Source of the DNA: Kribbella voronezhensis
Lineage (GTDB): Bacteria > Actinomycetota > Actinomycetes > Propionibacteriales > Kribbellaceae
Assembly (NCBI RefSeq): GCF_004365175.1
Contig: NZ_SOCE01000001.1
Coordinates: 979,154 to 1,043,153, forward strand
Direction of reading: 5' to 3'
DNA length: 64,000 nt
Of this stretch, positions 42,547 to 51,223 are shown piece by piece. The notes under the pieces are model-generated. The model made no database searches and had not been told where the DNA came from. It saw only the letters and a program-made list of their open reading frames with translations. Numbering within the stretch: the first letter of the stretch is position 1; each line of letters opens with the position of its first letter. Position numbers and translations under genes: made by a program.

Positions 42547-43694
42547 TAATGGAGTGCCGCGACCTCGGCCCGCCATAACGTGAGCGGGCCGCCGACCGGG
42601 CCTGACAGCAGGTAAAGGGCGCCGGCGACCAGCACTGTCTGCGCGACTTGCTCAGTCGGCCCGGTCACGTCGCGGACGGTCCATTGGTTGTCGTCGCCGA
42701 TCAGGACCTTCACCTTGCCACCGTCGGCGGCGAGTTGGATCAGCTTGCCGCCCGACTCGACCGCCGAGGGCACCCGGTCCTTGTCACCGACCGCGACCTG
42801 CGGCACGCCCTGGTACCGCGTGGCTTGGTCGCCCTCGATCTTCCACATCGCGAGCTTGCCATCGACGTACCCCGAGGCAAGGCAGGTCGTTGTGGTGCAA
42901 GTGATCGCCCGCACCTCGCTGCGGGTGCCGGCTTCGGGCAGCTCGAGCCGCGACCAGCCCTGGTTGAGCCGGGTCGAACGCCACAGTGCGGCGTGCTGTT
43001 CGACCAGGTTCGGCCCGAGTTTGACCTGCGAGCCGCCCAAAACGATGCCGTCGCCGGAGACGGTGCCGGAGGTCGGGCCGACCAGGAGAGCGGCCGTGCT
43101 CTGCAACGCCGTACCGGCAACGTTCTGCCGGACCCACTTCTTCTCACCTTCCGGTAGCCAGACCGCCGCGTCGAGACCGGAGACCGCACTCCCCCAGGTG
43201 CCGAGCAGCGCGCCCCCGCTCGGCGTCAACACGGCGCCGATGACGCCACCGGCATTCTGACCGCCGAAGGTGTTGAACTCCTGCGGCTTCTCCACCACTC
43301 CCGAAGTCGTGCCCGTCCAGACGGTGTAGCGGGTGTTCGAGTGCGCGCCACCGGCGGCTCCGCCCAGCCCGAGGATCGTCGTACCGTCGATCGCCACCGA
43401 TTGCCAGATCGCCTCGAAGGCGTACGGACTGGTCGGCTTCAGCGGGATCGGCGTCAACGTGCCGTCGTCGGACCGGATCGTCAAGCCAGGAACGACTTTC
43501 GCGCCCCGGTGCCGCAGTCCGATCAGCAACTTCTCGCCGTCGGGTGTCAGCGTGACCGGTTCCTCGCGGGCCGGCAGGTCGACCTTCGTCCAGGTCACCG
43601 GATCGCTCTCACCAGGACCTTGCGAGTCGGCGGGGTCGCAGGCGCTGACGATCAGGGTCGCTGCCAGCAGCGCCAGCAGAGCTCGGTTCGGCAT
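42546..43694 (-). CDS. Lipoprotein with beta-propeller-like repeats
   Basis: This 382-residue protein has a lipoprotein signal (LLAATLIVSAC, lipidated Cys19). The exported part has recurring Trp- and Gly-rich segments (GTWGSAVSGLDAAVWLPE, GGSQVKLGPNLVEQHAALW, SGYVDGKLAMWKI), suggesting a beta-propeller. It has no identifiable active site; substrate binding or scaffolding is a guess. ATG 43694. It lies 46 bases downstream of the exonuclease III gene, in the same direction. Confidence 0.75.
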   Translation of the reverse strand: MPNRALLALLAATLIVSACDPADSQGPGESDPVTWTKVDLPAREEPVTLTPDGEKLLIGLRHRGAKVVPGLTIRSDDGTLTPIPLKPTSPYAFEAIWQSVAIDGTTILGLGGAAGGAHSNTRYTVWTGTTSGVVEKPQEFNTFGGQNAGGVIGAVLTPSGGALLGTWGSAVSGLDAAVWLPEGEKKWVRQNVAGTALQSTAALLVGPTSGTVSGDGIVLGGSQVKLGPNLVEQHAALWRSTRLNQGWSRLELPEAGTRSEVRAITCTTTTCLASGYVDGKLAMWKIEGDQATRYQGVPQVAVGDKDRVPSAVESGGKLIQLAADGGKVKVLIGDDNQWTVRDVTGPTEQVAQTVLVAGALYLLSGPVGGPLTLWRAEVAALH

Positions 43695-43740
43695 CCCGAC
43701 ATTATGTGCCGGGCTGATCCGGCCAGCTACCCCGTTTGAG

Positions 43741-44607
43741 TCAGCGGTTCTGCGGCAACTTCGTGGTGCGCTTGCGAGTCGTGCGAGGAGCCGACGGCGG
43801 CGGGACGACCGGTCCGATGTCGCCGTCCGGCGCGGTGTCCAGATCGACGATCACCGGCGCGTGGTCACTGGGCCCCGTGCCCTTGCGGGCCTTGCGATCG
43901 ACCCACGCCGCCTTGACCCGCTCCGCGACCGGATCGGAGGCGAGGACGAGATCGATCCGCATCCCGAGATCCTGGTGGAACATGCCGGCCCGGTAGTCCC
44001 AGTAGCTGAAGACGCGCTCGTCCGGCCACCGATCCCGTACGACGTCGTGCAGCCCCGTCGACATCAGGTCGGCCAGCGCCTGCCGCTCCGGGGCGGTGAC
44101 GTGCGTCGACCCGACGTACGCCGCCGGATCGAACACGTCCGCGTCGGTCGGCGCGATGTTCATGTCGCCGCAGACGATCGCCTCGGCAGGCCCTGCCGCG
44201 ACGACCTCCTTCAGCGCAGCGAGCCAGGCGAGCTTGTAGCGGTAGTGGTCGGAGTCCGGCGTCCGCCCGTTCGGCACGTACAGCGAGTGGATGCGGATCC
44301 CGCCACACGTCGCGGCGACCGCCCGCGCTTCCGGATTCGGGAACCCGGGCGCACCCGCGACCCCGGTGACCACGTCCTCCAGCCCGACCTTGGAGAGCAG
44401 AGCGACGCCGTTCCACTGCACCTCGCCGTACAGCGCGGTTTCGTAGCCGCGGCCGGTCAGCTCCTTGCCGAGCAACGTGGTGAACGCGTCGTCCGCCAGC
44501 TTGGTCTCCTGCAGGCACACCACATCGGGCTGCCGCTCGTCGAGCCACTCCAGCAACCGCGGCATCCGCTGCTTGACCGAGTTCACATTCCAGGTAGCTA
44601 CTCGCAC
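43741..44607 (-). CDS. xthA: Exodeoxyribonuclease III (AP endonuclease)
   Basis: This 288-residue Mg-dependent nuclease cuts at abasic sites and removes 3'-blocked ends in base-excision repair. All family signatures are present: WNVNSVKQR, VVCLQETKL (catalytic Glu), SLYVPNGR, CGDMNIAPTDAD (Asp/Asn) and SDHAPVIVD (C-terminal Asp-His). The C-terminal 30 residues are a Lys/Arg/Pro tail beyond the usual 260. ATG 44607 gives the standard N terminus MRVATWNVNS. It is followed by the lipoprotein gene. Confidence 0.95.
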   Translation of the reverse strand: MRVATWNVNSVKQRMPRLLEWLDERQPDVVCLQETKLADDAFTTLLGKELTGRGYETALYGEVQWNGVALLSKVGLEDVVTGVAGAPGFPNPEARAVAATCGGIRIHSLYVPNGRTPDSDHYRYKLAWLAALKEVVAAGPAEAIVCGDMNIAPTDADVFDPAAYVGSTHVTAPERQALADLMSTGLHDVVRDRWPDERVFSYWDYRAGMFHQDLGMRIDLVLASDPVAERVKAAWVDRKARKGTGPSDHAPVIVDLDTAPDGDIGPVVPPPSAPRTTRKRTTKLPQNR

Positions 44608-44617
44608 CCGACCTACG

Positions 44618-45565
44618 TTAGGCGATCACCCGGTGCGGCCGGTACGGCGCTTCGAGGCGAGCCCGTTCGTCAGGCGTCAAGGTGACTCCGACAGCGGCCA
44701 CGGCGTCCTCGATGTGTCGCGGTTTGGTGGCGCCGACGATCGGAGCGCTCACCCCGTTCGCACCGAGCAGCCAGGCGAGGGCGATCTGAGCGGGTGCGAT
44801 GCCACGCTCCTTCGCGAGTTCACGGACCGCCGCGACGACCTCGAGATCACCGGCGTCGTACAGGTCGTCGGCGACGGGATCGCTGCCCGAGCGAGCCGTA
44901 GTACCGGCTTCTCGTGCCAGCAATCCGCGCGCGAGCGGGCTGTACGGGATCACGCCGACACCCTGGTCGATACAGAGCGGAATCATCTCGCGCTCTTCTT
45001 CGCGGTACACCAGGTTGTAGTGGTTCTGCATAGAGACGAAGGGGATCTCCGCGACCCGCTGCGCCTTGGCGAACTGCCAAGCGGCCATGCTCGACGCCCC
45101 GAGATACCGAGCCTTCCCAGCCCGTACGACGTCCGCCAGCGCTCCCATCGTTTCCTCGATCGGCGTCTCGTCGTCCCAGCGATGGATCTGGTAGAGGTCG
45201 ACATAGTCGGTGCCGAGCCGGCGAAGCGAGGCGTCGATCGCGTCGAGGATGTGCTTGCGGGACAGGCCGCGATCGTTCGGCCCCGGCCCGGTCGGGTAGT
45301 ACACCTTGGTGGCCAGCACGTAGTCCTCGCGACGGGCGAAGAACTTCCGCAACAACCGGCCGGTGAGCTCCTCGCCAGTGCCTTTGGAATACGCATCGGC
45401 GGTGTCGAAGAAGGTGATGCCGGCATCGACAGCCTGCCGCACGATCGGCTCGGCGGCGTCTTCTCCCAGGTGCCATTCCCGCGCCCCGCCGGTCCCGAAA
45501 CTCATCATCCCCAAGCAGATCCGCGAGATTCGCAGCCCGGTCGAGCCAAGTCTGGCGTACTCCAT
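44618..45565 (-). CDS. Aldo/keto reductase
   Basis: This 315-residue enzyme has the AKR tetrad in FFDTADAYSKGTG, LATKVYYPTG and DLYQIHRW, and a C-terminal APIVGATKPRHIEDA NADPH-binding segment. It is close to the YajO-like group acting on aldehydes and keto sugars; the actual substrate is unknown. It starts one base after the stop of the upstream TIM-barrel gene, with GGGGAA in that gene's end as ribosome site, so the two are one operon. It lies 10 bases from xthA, which may be co-transcribed. Confidence 0.9.
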   Translation of the reverse strand: MEYARLGSTGLRISRICLGMMSFGTGGAREWHLGEDAAEPIVRQAVDAGITFFDTADAYSKGTGEELTGRLLRKFFARREDYVLATKVYYPTGPGPNDRGLSRKHILDAIDASLRRLGTDYVDLYQIHRWDDETPIEETMGALADVVRAGKARYLGASSMAAWQFAKAQRVAEIPFVSMQNHYNLVYREEEREMIPLCIDQGVGVIPYSPLARGLLAREAGTTARSGSDPVADDLYDAGDLEVVAAVRELAKERGIAPAQIALAWLLGANGVSAPIVGATKPRHIEDAVAAVGVTLTPDERARLEAPYRPHRVIA

Positions 45566-45566
45566 C

Positions 45567-46583
45567 TCAGTTCCCCATCCGCGCAGCGTTGAGCTCCGCG
45601 AGCGCGGAGAACACCCGCTTGTGCCGCCAGTTGGTGCCGTCGGGATTCATCGCCACCAGCCCGTACGCCGCGAGGTCGAGGTCGTGCCTCGGGTCAGCCG
45701 GCTGATGCGGCAACTCGTACCCGGCGAAGCTGAACCAGAACGCCGCCGCCAATTCGATCCGGTCGAACTCCTCGACCAACTCGTTGAGATAGCCCACCTG
45801 CTCCTCCTCGTCCCGCTCGAACTCACCCGCGATGGCCGGCGGCTGCACCGACCGGTCGACGATCGTCCAGCCGATCCCCCCGCGATCGCCGGCACCCTTG
45901 TAGGTGCAGCACCCGAACTCGGTGACCGCGACCGGCTTTCCCCATTTCAGCCGCGCCGCCAGCTCGTCGCCGTACGCCGCCTTGTTCTGCGCGTCCCGGT
46001 AGGCATCGATGCCGACGATGTCGTAGAGGCTCCAGTCGACGTCCTCCCACAGGCCGGCGGCGTAGGTGATCCGGCCGCCGAACGCCTCGCGGGCCGCACT
46101 GACCAGGCGTTTCTGCACCTCACCCCAGCGAGCAAGGCCGGCCTGCAGTTCGGCCAGCTTGGCCGGGTCGGTCCAGGTGGCCGGATCGGTCATCACGGCG
46201 ATCCGCTCGCCATTGGTCTCGCCCGGGACGAATCCCTTGCAGAAGATGGAGAGCTCGCAGCCGAGGACCAGGACGACCTCGCGCTCGTGCTGTCGCAACT
46301 CTTCGGCGCGGACCGCACAGTCGGTGAGGAAGGCGACGAACTCGTCGGGGGCGAGGTCCATCGGAATCGGCGAGAACCAGAGGTCGAGGCCCGCTTCGAG
46401 TGCGGCGGCACCTGCGATCGCGAGGCGGTCGAGGTTGTTGCCGGAGACGCGAACGGCGGGGGCATGGAGCTCGTCCGCGATGATCCTCAGCTCGCGGCGG
46501 ACCGTGTCCTGGTCGAAGTGGTTGCGGGTGGATCGGCCGTCGAACGACAGCCCGGTGTCGTAGTTCACCCCAAGAGCACGCAT
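45567..46583 (-). CDS. TIM-barrel glycosidase-like protein of unknown function
   Basis: This 338-residue protein has no signal peptide. It shows a barrel-like pattern: MRALGVNYDTGLSFDG at the start, AVRVSGNNLDRLAIAGAAALEAGLDLWFSP, VVLVLGCELSIFCKGF, YDIVGIDAYRD and KPVAVTEFGCCTYKG. The Glu in CELS and TEFGC occupy the positions of the acid/base and nucleophile of clan GH-A glycosidases. I recall relatives labelled 'abortive infection protein', a label the fold does not justify. The start ATG 46583 is chosen because the longer frame to 47123 runs through the divergent TetR gene and its operator. Confidence 0.7.
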   Translation of the reverse strand: MRALGVNYDTGLSFDGRSTRNHFDQDTVRRELRIIADELHAPAVRVSGNNLDRLAIAGAAALEAGLDLWFSPIPMDLAPDEFVAFLTDCAVRAEELRQHEREVVLVLGCELSIFCKGFVPGETNGERIAVMTDPATWTDPAKLAELQAGLARWGEVQKRLVSAAREAFGGRITYAAGLWEDVDWSLYDIVGIDAYRDAQNKAAYGDELAARLKWGKPVAVTEFGCCTYKGAGDRGGIGWTIVDRSVQPPAIAGEFERDEEEQVGYLNELVEEFDRIELAAAFWFSFAGYELPHQPADPRHDLDLAAYGLVAMNPDGTNWRHKRVFSALAELNAARMGN

Positions 46584-46604
46584 GGTCAGCAGGCTAGCAG
46601 CCAA

Positions 46605-46640
46605 ACTCATACTCGGTATATTTTTTATCCGGGTATGAGT
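46605..46640. promoter_or_regulatory. TetR operator candidate
   Basis: ACTCATAC (46605-46612) and GTATGAGT (46633-46640) are perfect inverted arms, extended by CGG/CCG across one mismatch. They lie between divergent starts at 46583 and 46657, with an AT-rich centre. It probably overlaps promoters of both. Confidence 0.75.
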
Positions 46641-46656
46641 TCCGTAGGGTGATCTC

Positions 46657-47268
46657 GTGGATGAGCAGCCGCGGCACGGCCGCCGGGAACGGAAGAAGAC
46701 CGAGGTGCGGACCCGGATCTCGGACATCGCGACGGCCCTGTTCCTCGAGCGCGGGTTCGACGAGGTGTCGGTGTCCGAGGTCGCGGAGGCGGCGGACGTG
46801 GCCCGGCCGACCGTGTTCGCGCATTTCCCGCGCAAGGAGGACCTGGTCTTCGACCGGTACCCCGAGGCGGAAGCCCTGGTCGTGGCCGCGATCACCGACC
46901 GGGCCGCCGGTACGTCGGCAAGCTCGGCGCTGGCCGAGTTGCTGGTCTCGCTGGCCTCGCAGAGACATCCGTTGTCGGCGATCCAGGCCGAGTTCGCGCC
47001 GTTCTGGCGACTCGTCGCGCAGTCGCGGGCCCTGCAGGCGCGAGCGCGGGAACGACTCGAGCACCTCGAACAAGCGATGGCGCGAGCGATGGCAGACACG
47101 GGCGTGTCCGAGCCCGAACTCACCGCGGCACTCGCCGTCGCGGCGTACCGGACCGTCCATCTCGCATCGGTTCAGCGGGTGCTGGCCGGTGAGGATGCGG
47201 AGGCGGTCGCCGCCGAGCACCTGGTCCGCGTTCGCAGCGTCCTCGACGGTCTGGCCGACCACCTGTGA
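46657..47268 (+). CDS. TetR-family transcriptional regulator
   Basis: This 203-residue protein has a TetR helix-turn-helix (about residues 16-65, FLERGFDEVSVSEVAEAADVARPTVFAHF). A helical C-terminal ligand domain (about 75-200) ends in a second helical region typical of actinobacterial TetR proteins. GTG 46657 is used. The long inverted repeat 17-52 bases upstream is its likely site; regulation of the divergent TIM-barrel/AKR operon and itself is inferred. Confidence 0.9.
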   Translation: MDEQPRHGRRERKKTEVRTRISDIATALFLERGFDEVSVSEVAEAADVARPTVFAHFPRKEDLVFDRYPEAEALVVAAITDRAAGTSASSALAELLVSLASQRHPLSAIQAEFAPFWRLVAQSRALQARARERLEHLEQAMARAMADTGVSEPELTAALAVAAYRTVHLASVQRVLAGEDAEAVAAEHLVRVRSVLDGLADHL

Positions 47269-47354
47269 ATCCATCGAGCGGTCGTAGGGTGGGTCAGTCC
47301 ACCGGCAGTAGCTGACTGATCACGCCGGCCGTTGAGGAATGCCAAGGAGGAGTC

Positions 47355-48776
47355 ATGGGACGTGCCGACCATCGCCGCCGTCTTCTGTTGATCAGCTGCG
47401 TTGCGACCCTCGGATTGCTGGCCACGGCGAACCCGGCGGCGAACGCCGCGCCAGGACGAGCGCCGCAGTTCTCCCCTGGTGCAGCCGGCGCGGGCGATCC
47501 TTACTTCCCTGACATGGGCAACGGCGGCTACGACGTCAGCCATTACGACATCAGGCTCGCGTTCGATCCCCGAACCAAGGCGATCAACGCGACCACGACG
47601 ATCCTCGCCAGGGCCACGCAGAACCTGTCACGCTTCGACCTGGACTTCCAGGGACCGCTGAAGATCAGCAAGCTCTCGATCAACGGGCGGCCCGCCTCCT
47701 TCACCCGCAGCGGTGCGCAGGAGTTGGTGATCACGCCGGCGCACGGCCTGCGCCGAGGCAGCAAATTCGCCGTCGCCGTGACCTACGCAGGGGTCCCGCA
47801 GAAGATCGACGACCCGGCGCTGGGCGTTTCCGGCTGGGTCGCCACCAAGGACGGCGCGGTCGCCCTCAACCAGCCCATCGGCGCGGCCACCTACTACCCG
47901 GTGAACGACACGACGGACGACAAGGCGACGTACACCCAGACCATCACTGTGCCGACCGGACTCACCGTCCTCGCCAACGGCGAACCCGGACCGACCACCA
48001 AGCACTCCGGCCAGACCACCTTCCGCTGGCACATGAACCAGCCGATGGCCAGCGAACTGGCCATGATCGCGATCGGGAAGTACAACGTCACCCGCAGCGT
48101 GGCGGCCGGCCTGCCGAACATCACCGCCATCGGTCAATCGATCGATACGAAACCCGGCCAGGGCAAGGTGCTCAACCAGACCACGGCGCGGATCATCCAG
48201 TGGGAGTCGTCGTTGTACGGGCGCTACCCGTTCGGCTCGACCGGCGGCATCATCGCCGACATCGGCGTCCACTACGCCCTCGAGACCCAGGGCAGGCCGG
48301 TGTACGACCAACGCACCAGCAAGGTCAGTGGTGACCTGCTCGCGCACGAACTCGGCCACCAGTGGTTCGGCGACAGCCTCACCCCTGTGCACTGGTCGGA
48401 CATCTGGCTCAACGAGGGCTTCGCCAGCTACTCGCAGTGGCTTTACCAGGAGAAGTTCAACGGCGTACCGGTGAAACAGAGCTTCATGGAGGCCTACAAC
48501 GGCGAGAAGGACTGGACCGGCAAGGTGGCCGACCCGGGCCGGGACCACATCTTCGACGACCTGGTCTACAGCCGCGGGGCGATGACGCTGCAGGCGCTGC
48601 GGCTCAAGATCGGCGACCGCGCCTTCTTCCAGGTGCTCAGCCAGTGGCCGACGACGTACCGGCACGGGAATGTCTCGACGCAGACCTTCATCCGGTTCGT
48701 CGAGCGGCTGACCCATCGCGATCTCGGTGCGTTCTTCCACACCTGGCTCTACCAGGCGGGCCGGCCGACGCTCTGA
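47355..48776 (+). CDS. Secreted M1-family metallopeptidase
   Basis: This 473-residue exported protein has a signal peptide (LLLISCVATLGLLATANPA) and the M1 core. A beta domain (about residues 50-240) is followed by the catalytic domain with LLAHELGHQWFGDS (about residue 331) and LNEGFASYSQW supplying the third zinc ligand. The usual GAMEN motif is replaced by YALETQ, as in a known group of actinobacterial M1 proteins. The C-terminal helical domain of large M1 aminopeptidases is absent. It should trim peptides outside the cell. ATG 47355 has AAGGAGGAG directly upstream. Confidence 0.88.
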   Translation: MGRADHRRRLLLISCVATLGLLATANPAANAAPGRAPQFSPGAAGAGDPYFPDMGNGGYDVSHYDIRLAFDPRTKAINATTTILARATQNLSRFDLDFQGPLKISKLSINGRPASFTRSGAQELVITPAHGLRRGSKFAVAVTYAGVPQKIDDPALGVSGWVATKDGAVALNQPIGAATYYPVNDTTDDKATYTQTITVPTGLTVLANGEPGPTTKHSGQTTFRWHMNQPMASELAMIAIGKYNVTRSVAAGLPNITAIGQSIDTKPGQGKVLNQTTARIIQWESSLYGRYPFGSTGGIIADIGVHYALETQGRPVYDQRTSKVSGDLLAHELGHQWFGDSLTPVHWSDIWLNEGFASYSQWLYQEKFNGVPVKQSFMEAYNGEKDWTGKVADPGRDHIFDDLVYSRGAMTLQALRLKIGDRAFFQVLSQWPTTYRHGNVSTQTFIRFVERLTHRDLGAFFHTWLYQAGRPTL

Positions 48777-48779
48777 CGG

Positions 48780-48836
48780 ACGCGGCAGGAATGGATCGGG
48801 TGAGCGGGTGGTTGCTCCCGTGGGGGTCTGCCGCGT
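48780..48836 (+). terminator. Possible terminator after the M1 peptidase gene
   Basis: ACGCGGCAG (48780-48788) pairs with CTGCCGCGT (48828-48836) around a 39-base loop that contains a smaller hairpin. It starts 4 bases after the stop codon. Confidence 0.5.
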
Positions 48837-48857
48837 GATCATTCTGAGGAGAACGTT

Positions 48858-49649
48858 GTGAGCAACGCCGATACAGTCATCGCCGCTCTGCGGTCCGGGT
48901 ACGACGACCTCGCAGAGGTGGTCGAGAAGTTCAGTGACGCCCAGCTGACCGGTCCGTCGGGCGCAGCCGAGTGGGACATCTCGCAGGTGCTCAGTCACCT
49001 CGGCAGTGGCGCGGAGATCATGACGTCGACCGTGCGCGCCGCCCTCGACGGGAACCCTGCTCTTGGTGGCGACTACAACCAGTCGGTCTGGGACCGCTGG
49101 AACGCGATGACGCCCAAGGAGCGCGCGGACGGTTTCCTGGAGAAGAACGAGACCCTGATCGCTCTCTTCGAATCGCTGGACGCCACCCAACGCGAGGAAC
49201 TGCGGATCGATCTGGGCTACCTGCCGGAGCCCGCGGATGTGGCGACCGTCGCGCGGATGCGGCTCAACGAGTTCGCCCTGCACTCCTGGGACGTCCGCGC
49301 AGGGCTGGACGAGAAGGCCACCGTCGCGCCGGAAGCGGTCGTCGAACTGTTGGGGGGTCCGAACAACCTGATCGGCTGGATCAGCAAGCCGGACGCCCTG
49401 AACGGCTCGTTCTCGGTGATTCAGGTCTCCACTTCCGACCCGGCCGCCGAGCTCACGCTTCGTCTGAACGATCCGGTGAGCATCGACAACGCCCCGGCCG
49501 ACAACGCCGATGGCACGTTGACGTTGCCGGCCGAAGCCTGGCTGCGACTGCTGGCCGGCCGGCTGCGGCCGCAGTACACGCCGGAGACCGTCAAGACCAC
49601 CGGCGCCGCCAGCCTCGAAACCCTTCGCCAGGTCTTCGCGGGCTACTAA
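48858..49649 (+). CDS. Mycothiol-dependent maleylpyruvate isomerase-like protein
   Basis: This 263-residue protein has an N-terminal DinB-like four-helix bundle with metal-ligand His residues (VLSHLGSG, FALHSWDVRAG) and a C-terminal SCP2-like domain (about residues 165-263). This is the layout of MDMPI-family enzymes that use mycothiol, the low-molecular-weight thiol of actinomycetes, for isomerisation or transfer reactions. The substrate is unknown. GTG 48858 follows GAGGAGAAC. Its stop overlaps that of the next, convergent gene by four bases. Confidence 0.88.
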   Translation: MSNADTVIAALRSGYDDLAEVVEKFSDAQLTGPSGAAEWDISQVLSHLGSGAEIMTSTVRAALDGNPALGGDYNQSVWDRWNAMTPKERADGFLEKNETLIALFESLDATQREELRIDLGYLPEPADVATVARMRLNEFALHSWDVRAGLDEKATVAPEAVVELLGGPNNLIGWISKPDALNGSFSVIQVSTSDPAAELTLRLNDPVSIDNAPADNADGTLTLPAEAWLRLLAGRLRPQYTPETVKTTGAASLETLRQVFAGY

Positions 49650-50059
49650 GCCGTACTCCGGCCGTCGGCCGCGAGCTCCGCGGCCGACGGGCTGGTGCTC
49701 GATGGTCCGGTGCTCGATTGGCCGGGGCTCGATGATCTGGTGCCGGCCAGTTCGTGGCTTGTGGTCGCCCGGTCGTTGCTGGTGGCAGCCAGTTCGGGAG
49801 CCGCGGGGCTGGTGCTGGCGAGCTCGAGGTCGGCGCGGGACTGGGGCAGCATCCAGGCCAGCGGCTGGCAGAGGACCTGGCCGACGACGGACTCGCTGAT
49901 CTGGAGCAGGTTGGCGATACGCCGTACGGCATCTGCTTCGTCGGCCGCCGAGTAGAGCAGGTGGACCACTTCGTGGCGATGGGCGAAGACGACCAGTGCG
50001 GCCGCGGCCAGCCCGGGATCCGCGTGAGCAGGTTGAGTGTTTTCCCCGTGGTTGTTCAC
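49646..50059 (-). CDS. Small protein resembling a GyrA/ParC helical segment
   Basis: This 137-residue protein has a central helical segment (about residues 17-75): LAAAALVVFAHRHEVVHLL, DEADAVRRIANLLQISESVVGQVLCQPL. This reads like the coiled-coil/C-gate-connecting helices of DNA gyrase subunit A, where 'a-aIr-L-dL-ise-qa-aIL-m-L' is typical. The breakage-reunion Tyr domain and DNA-wrapping domain are absent. The C-terminal half is Ser/Thr/Pro-rich and disordered. Stand-alone proteins of this kind occur in actinobacteria, but their function is unknown to me. GTG 50059 lacks a ribosome site and lies in a GGTTGT/ACAACC palindrome, so the start is uncertain. Confidence 0.6.
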   Translation of the reverse strand: MNNHGENTQPAHADPGLAAAALVVFAHRHEVVHLLYSAADEADAVRRIANLLQISESVVGQVLCQPLAWMLPQSRADLELASTSPAAPELAATSNDRATTSHELAGTRSSSPGQSSTGPSSTSPSAAELAADGRSTA

Positions 50060-50163
50060 AACCAGACAACGCCTGTTCTCGTAGATTGGTCACGGCGGGG
50101 GCGGATCGCCGGTCTGCGGGCCTCGGCCGGGGCGGCATTTCGACGGGCTGACACCATGGGGAC

Positions 50164-50706
50164 GTGCTCAGACTTCGCCGTTCGTCCTGGCCTACCGAAC
50201 TCACCGACGCCGTGCGGATCGCCGCGCGTCACTCCACCAGCGGCAAGGAAGAGATCCTGGCGGCCGTCCAGCTGACCACCGGCCACTGGGTCGCCGGGAC
50301 TCGCGCCGCCGTCTACCTGCCGACCGAGAGCACCACCGCGGTACGCCGAGTCGGCTGGGAGAACATCGAACGCGCCTCCTGGAACTCCGACGAGTCGATC
50401 TTGCACGTCTACGAGACGACAGCCTTCGGTACGCCGTTGCGCGCGACCGATCTCCCTGTCGACGACCCGGGCCGCTTCGGGCAGCTACTACGCGAACGGG
50501 TCGACGCAAGCGTCGTCATCCAGCGCCACGTTCCGCTGGCCGGCAAGAAGGGTGTCCGGATCGTCGGGCGCCGCAACCCGGCCGACACGAACGCCGCCAT
50601 CGCGTGGAACTTCGTTCTGGACAAGGGATTGGAGCCCGACCAACCCGGCCTGCTCGACCGCGCCGAGGCGGCCCTGGCCGGCGTACGGGACGAGTTCGGA
50701 GTCTGA
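50164..50706 (+). CDS. Conserved hypothetical protein
   Basis: This 180-residue protein has no signal or membrane segment. It has a beta-rich N-terminal half (VAGTRAAVYLPTESTTAVRRVGWENIERASW) with the look of small bacterial PH-like domains, and a Val/Arg-rich strand (RVDASVVIQRHVPLAGKKGVRIVGRRN) followed by a C-terminal helix. I recognise this as a type found widely in actinomycetes but know no function. GTG 50164 is used. A tRNA-Asn gene follows downstream on the same strand. Confidence 0.75.
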   Translation: MLRLRRSSWPTELTDAVRIAARHSTSGKEEILAAVQLTTGHWVAGTRAAVYLPTESTTAVRRVGWENIERASWNSDESILHVYETTAFGTPLRATDLPVDDPGRFGQLLRERVDASVVIQRHVPLAGKKGVRIVGRRNPADTNAAIAWNFVLDKGLEPDQPGLLDRAEAALAGVRDEFGV

Positions 50707-50753
50707 CCAGGAAGCGGTTTCAGCCCGGAAACGAGACGCCAGGAATCCCATTT

Positions 50754-50781
50754 TTGTAGTTCGCCCCGGGCCTGCTAACCT
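50754..50781 (+). promoter_or_regulatory. Promoter of the tRNA-Asn gene
   Basis: TTGTAG (50754-50759) and TAACCT (50776-50781), spaced by 16 bases, give a housekeeping-type promoter with the expected start about 30 bases before the tRNA. Confidence 0.6.
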
Positions 50782-50820
50782 AATCCGGTCCTCAGGGATC
50801 GGGGGCAGGAAACACACCGA

Positions 50821-50893
50821 TCCCGCGTAGCTCAATTGGCAGAGCAGCCGGCTGTTAACCGGCAGGTTACTGGTTCGAGTCCAGTCGCGGGAG
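50821..50893 (+). tRNA. tRNA-Asn (GTT)
   Basis: A complete cloverleaf: acceptor TCCCGCG with CGCGGGA, D arm GCTC/GAGC, anticodon arm GCCGG/CCGGC with anticodon GTT in CTGTTAA, T arm ACTGG/CCAGT with TTCGAGT, and discriminator G. The 3' CCA is not encoded. It is flanked by its own promoter and a T-tract terminator. Confidence 0.97.
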
Positions 50894-50909
50894 CAACACC
50901 ACACCACCC

Positions 50910-50943
50910 AGAGACCGACTCCACCCGGAGCCGGTCTCTTTTT
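50910..50943 (+). terminator. Intrinsic terminator of tRNA-Asn
   Basis: AGAGACCG/CGGTCTCT plus CTCC/GGAG, with one internal mismatch and a 4-base loop, followed by TTTTT at 50939-50943. It is the only classical hairpin plus T-tract terminator I saw in the window. Confidence 0.9.
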
Positions 50944-50946
50944 CAT

Positions 50947-51014
50947 CCGCGTCGCGCCTCCTACGTCGGCCGCTCGACCACCCACCCCGAGCCGCCACTC
51001 CTCCGTCGCGCCTC
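50947..51014 (-). repeat. Dispersed intergenic repeat, inverted copy C
   Basis: The reverse complement of 50947-51014 matches the repeats at 38158-38462 (GCGACGGAGGAGTGGCGG, then GGGGTGGGTGGTCGAGCGG, GGAGGCGCGACGCGG). It begins three bases after the tRNA-Asn terminator. The rest of the stretch to 51223 holds no gene I can see. Confidence 0.8.
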
Positions 51015-51223
51015 AGCAACTGCCTGGCGGCCGTGGTCGCCTCGGTGCGCCGACTTCGTACGCTTCTCGCCACCAGCTCAGCCGCCGGTTCTCGATCCAG
51101 CGTCCGGTGGGGCGTCGGTCCGCCTTGCCCGCGGCCACCGGACACCAACCGATTGTGTATCCACCACCGGCGCCACCGCAGGCGTGTCTGTCCGCCTCAG
51201 CGCCTGCAGGCGCCTTCAACGAC

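Noticed and set aside
47628..50204. 858-codon open frame on the minus strand.
   Set aside because: Opposite to the M1 peptidase and MDMPI genes, both well supported. The translation is Arg/Gly/Asp-rich with no motif.
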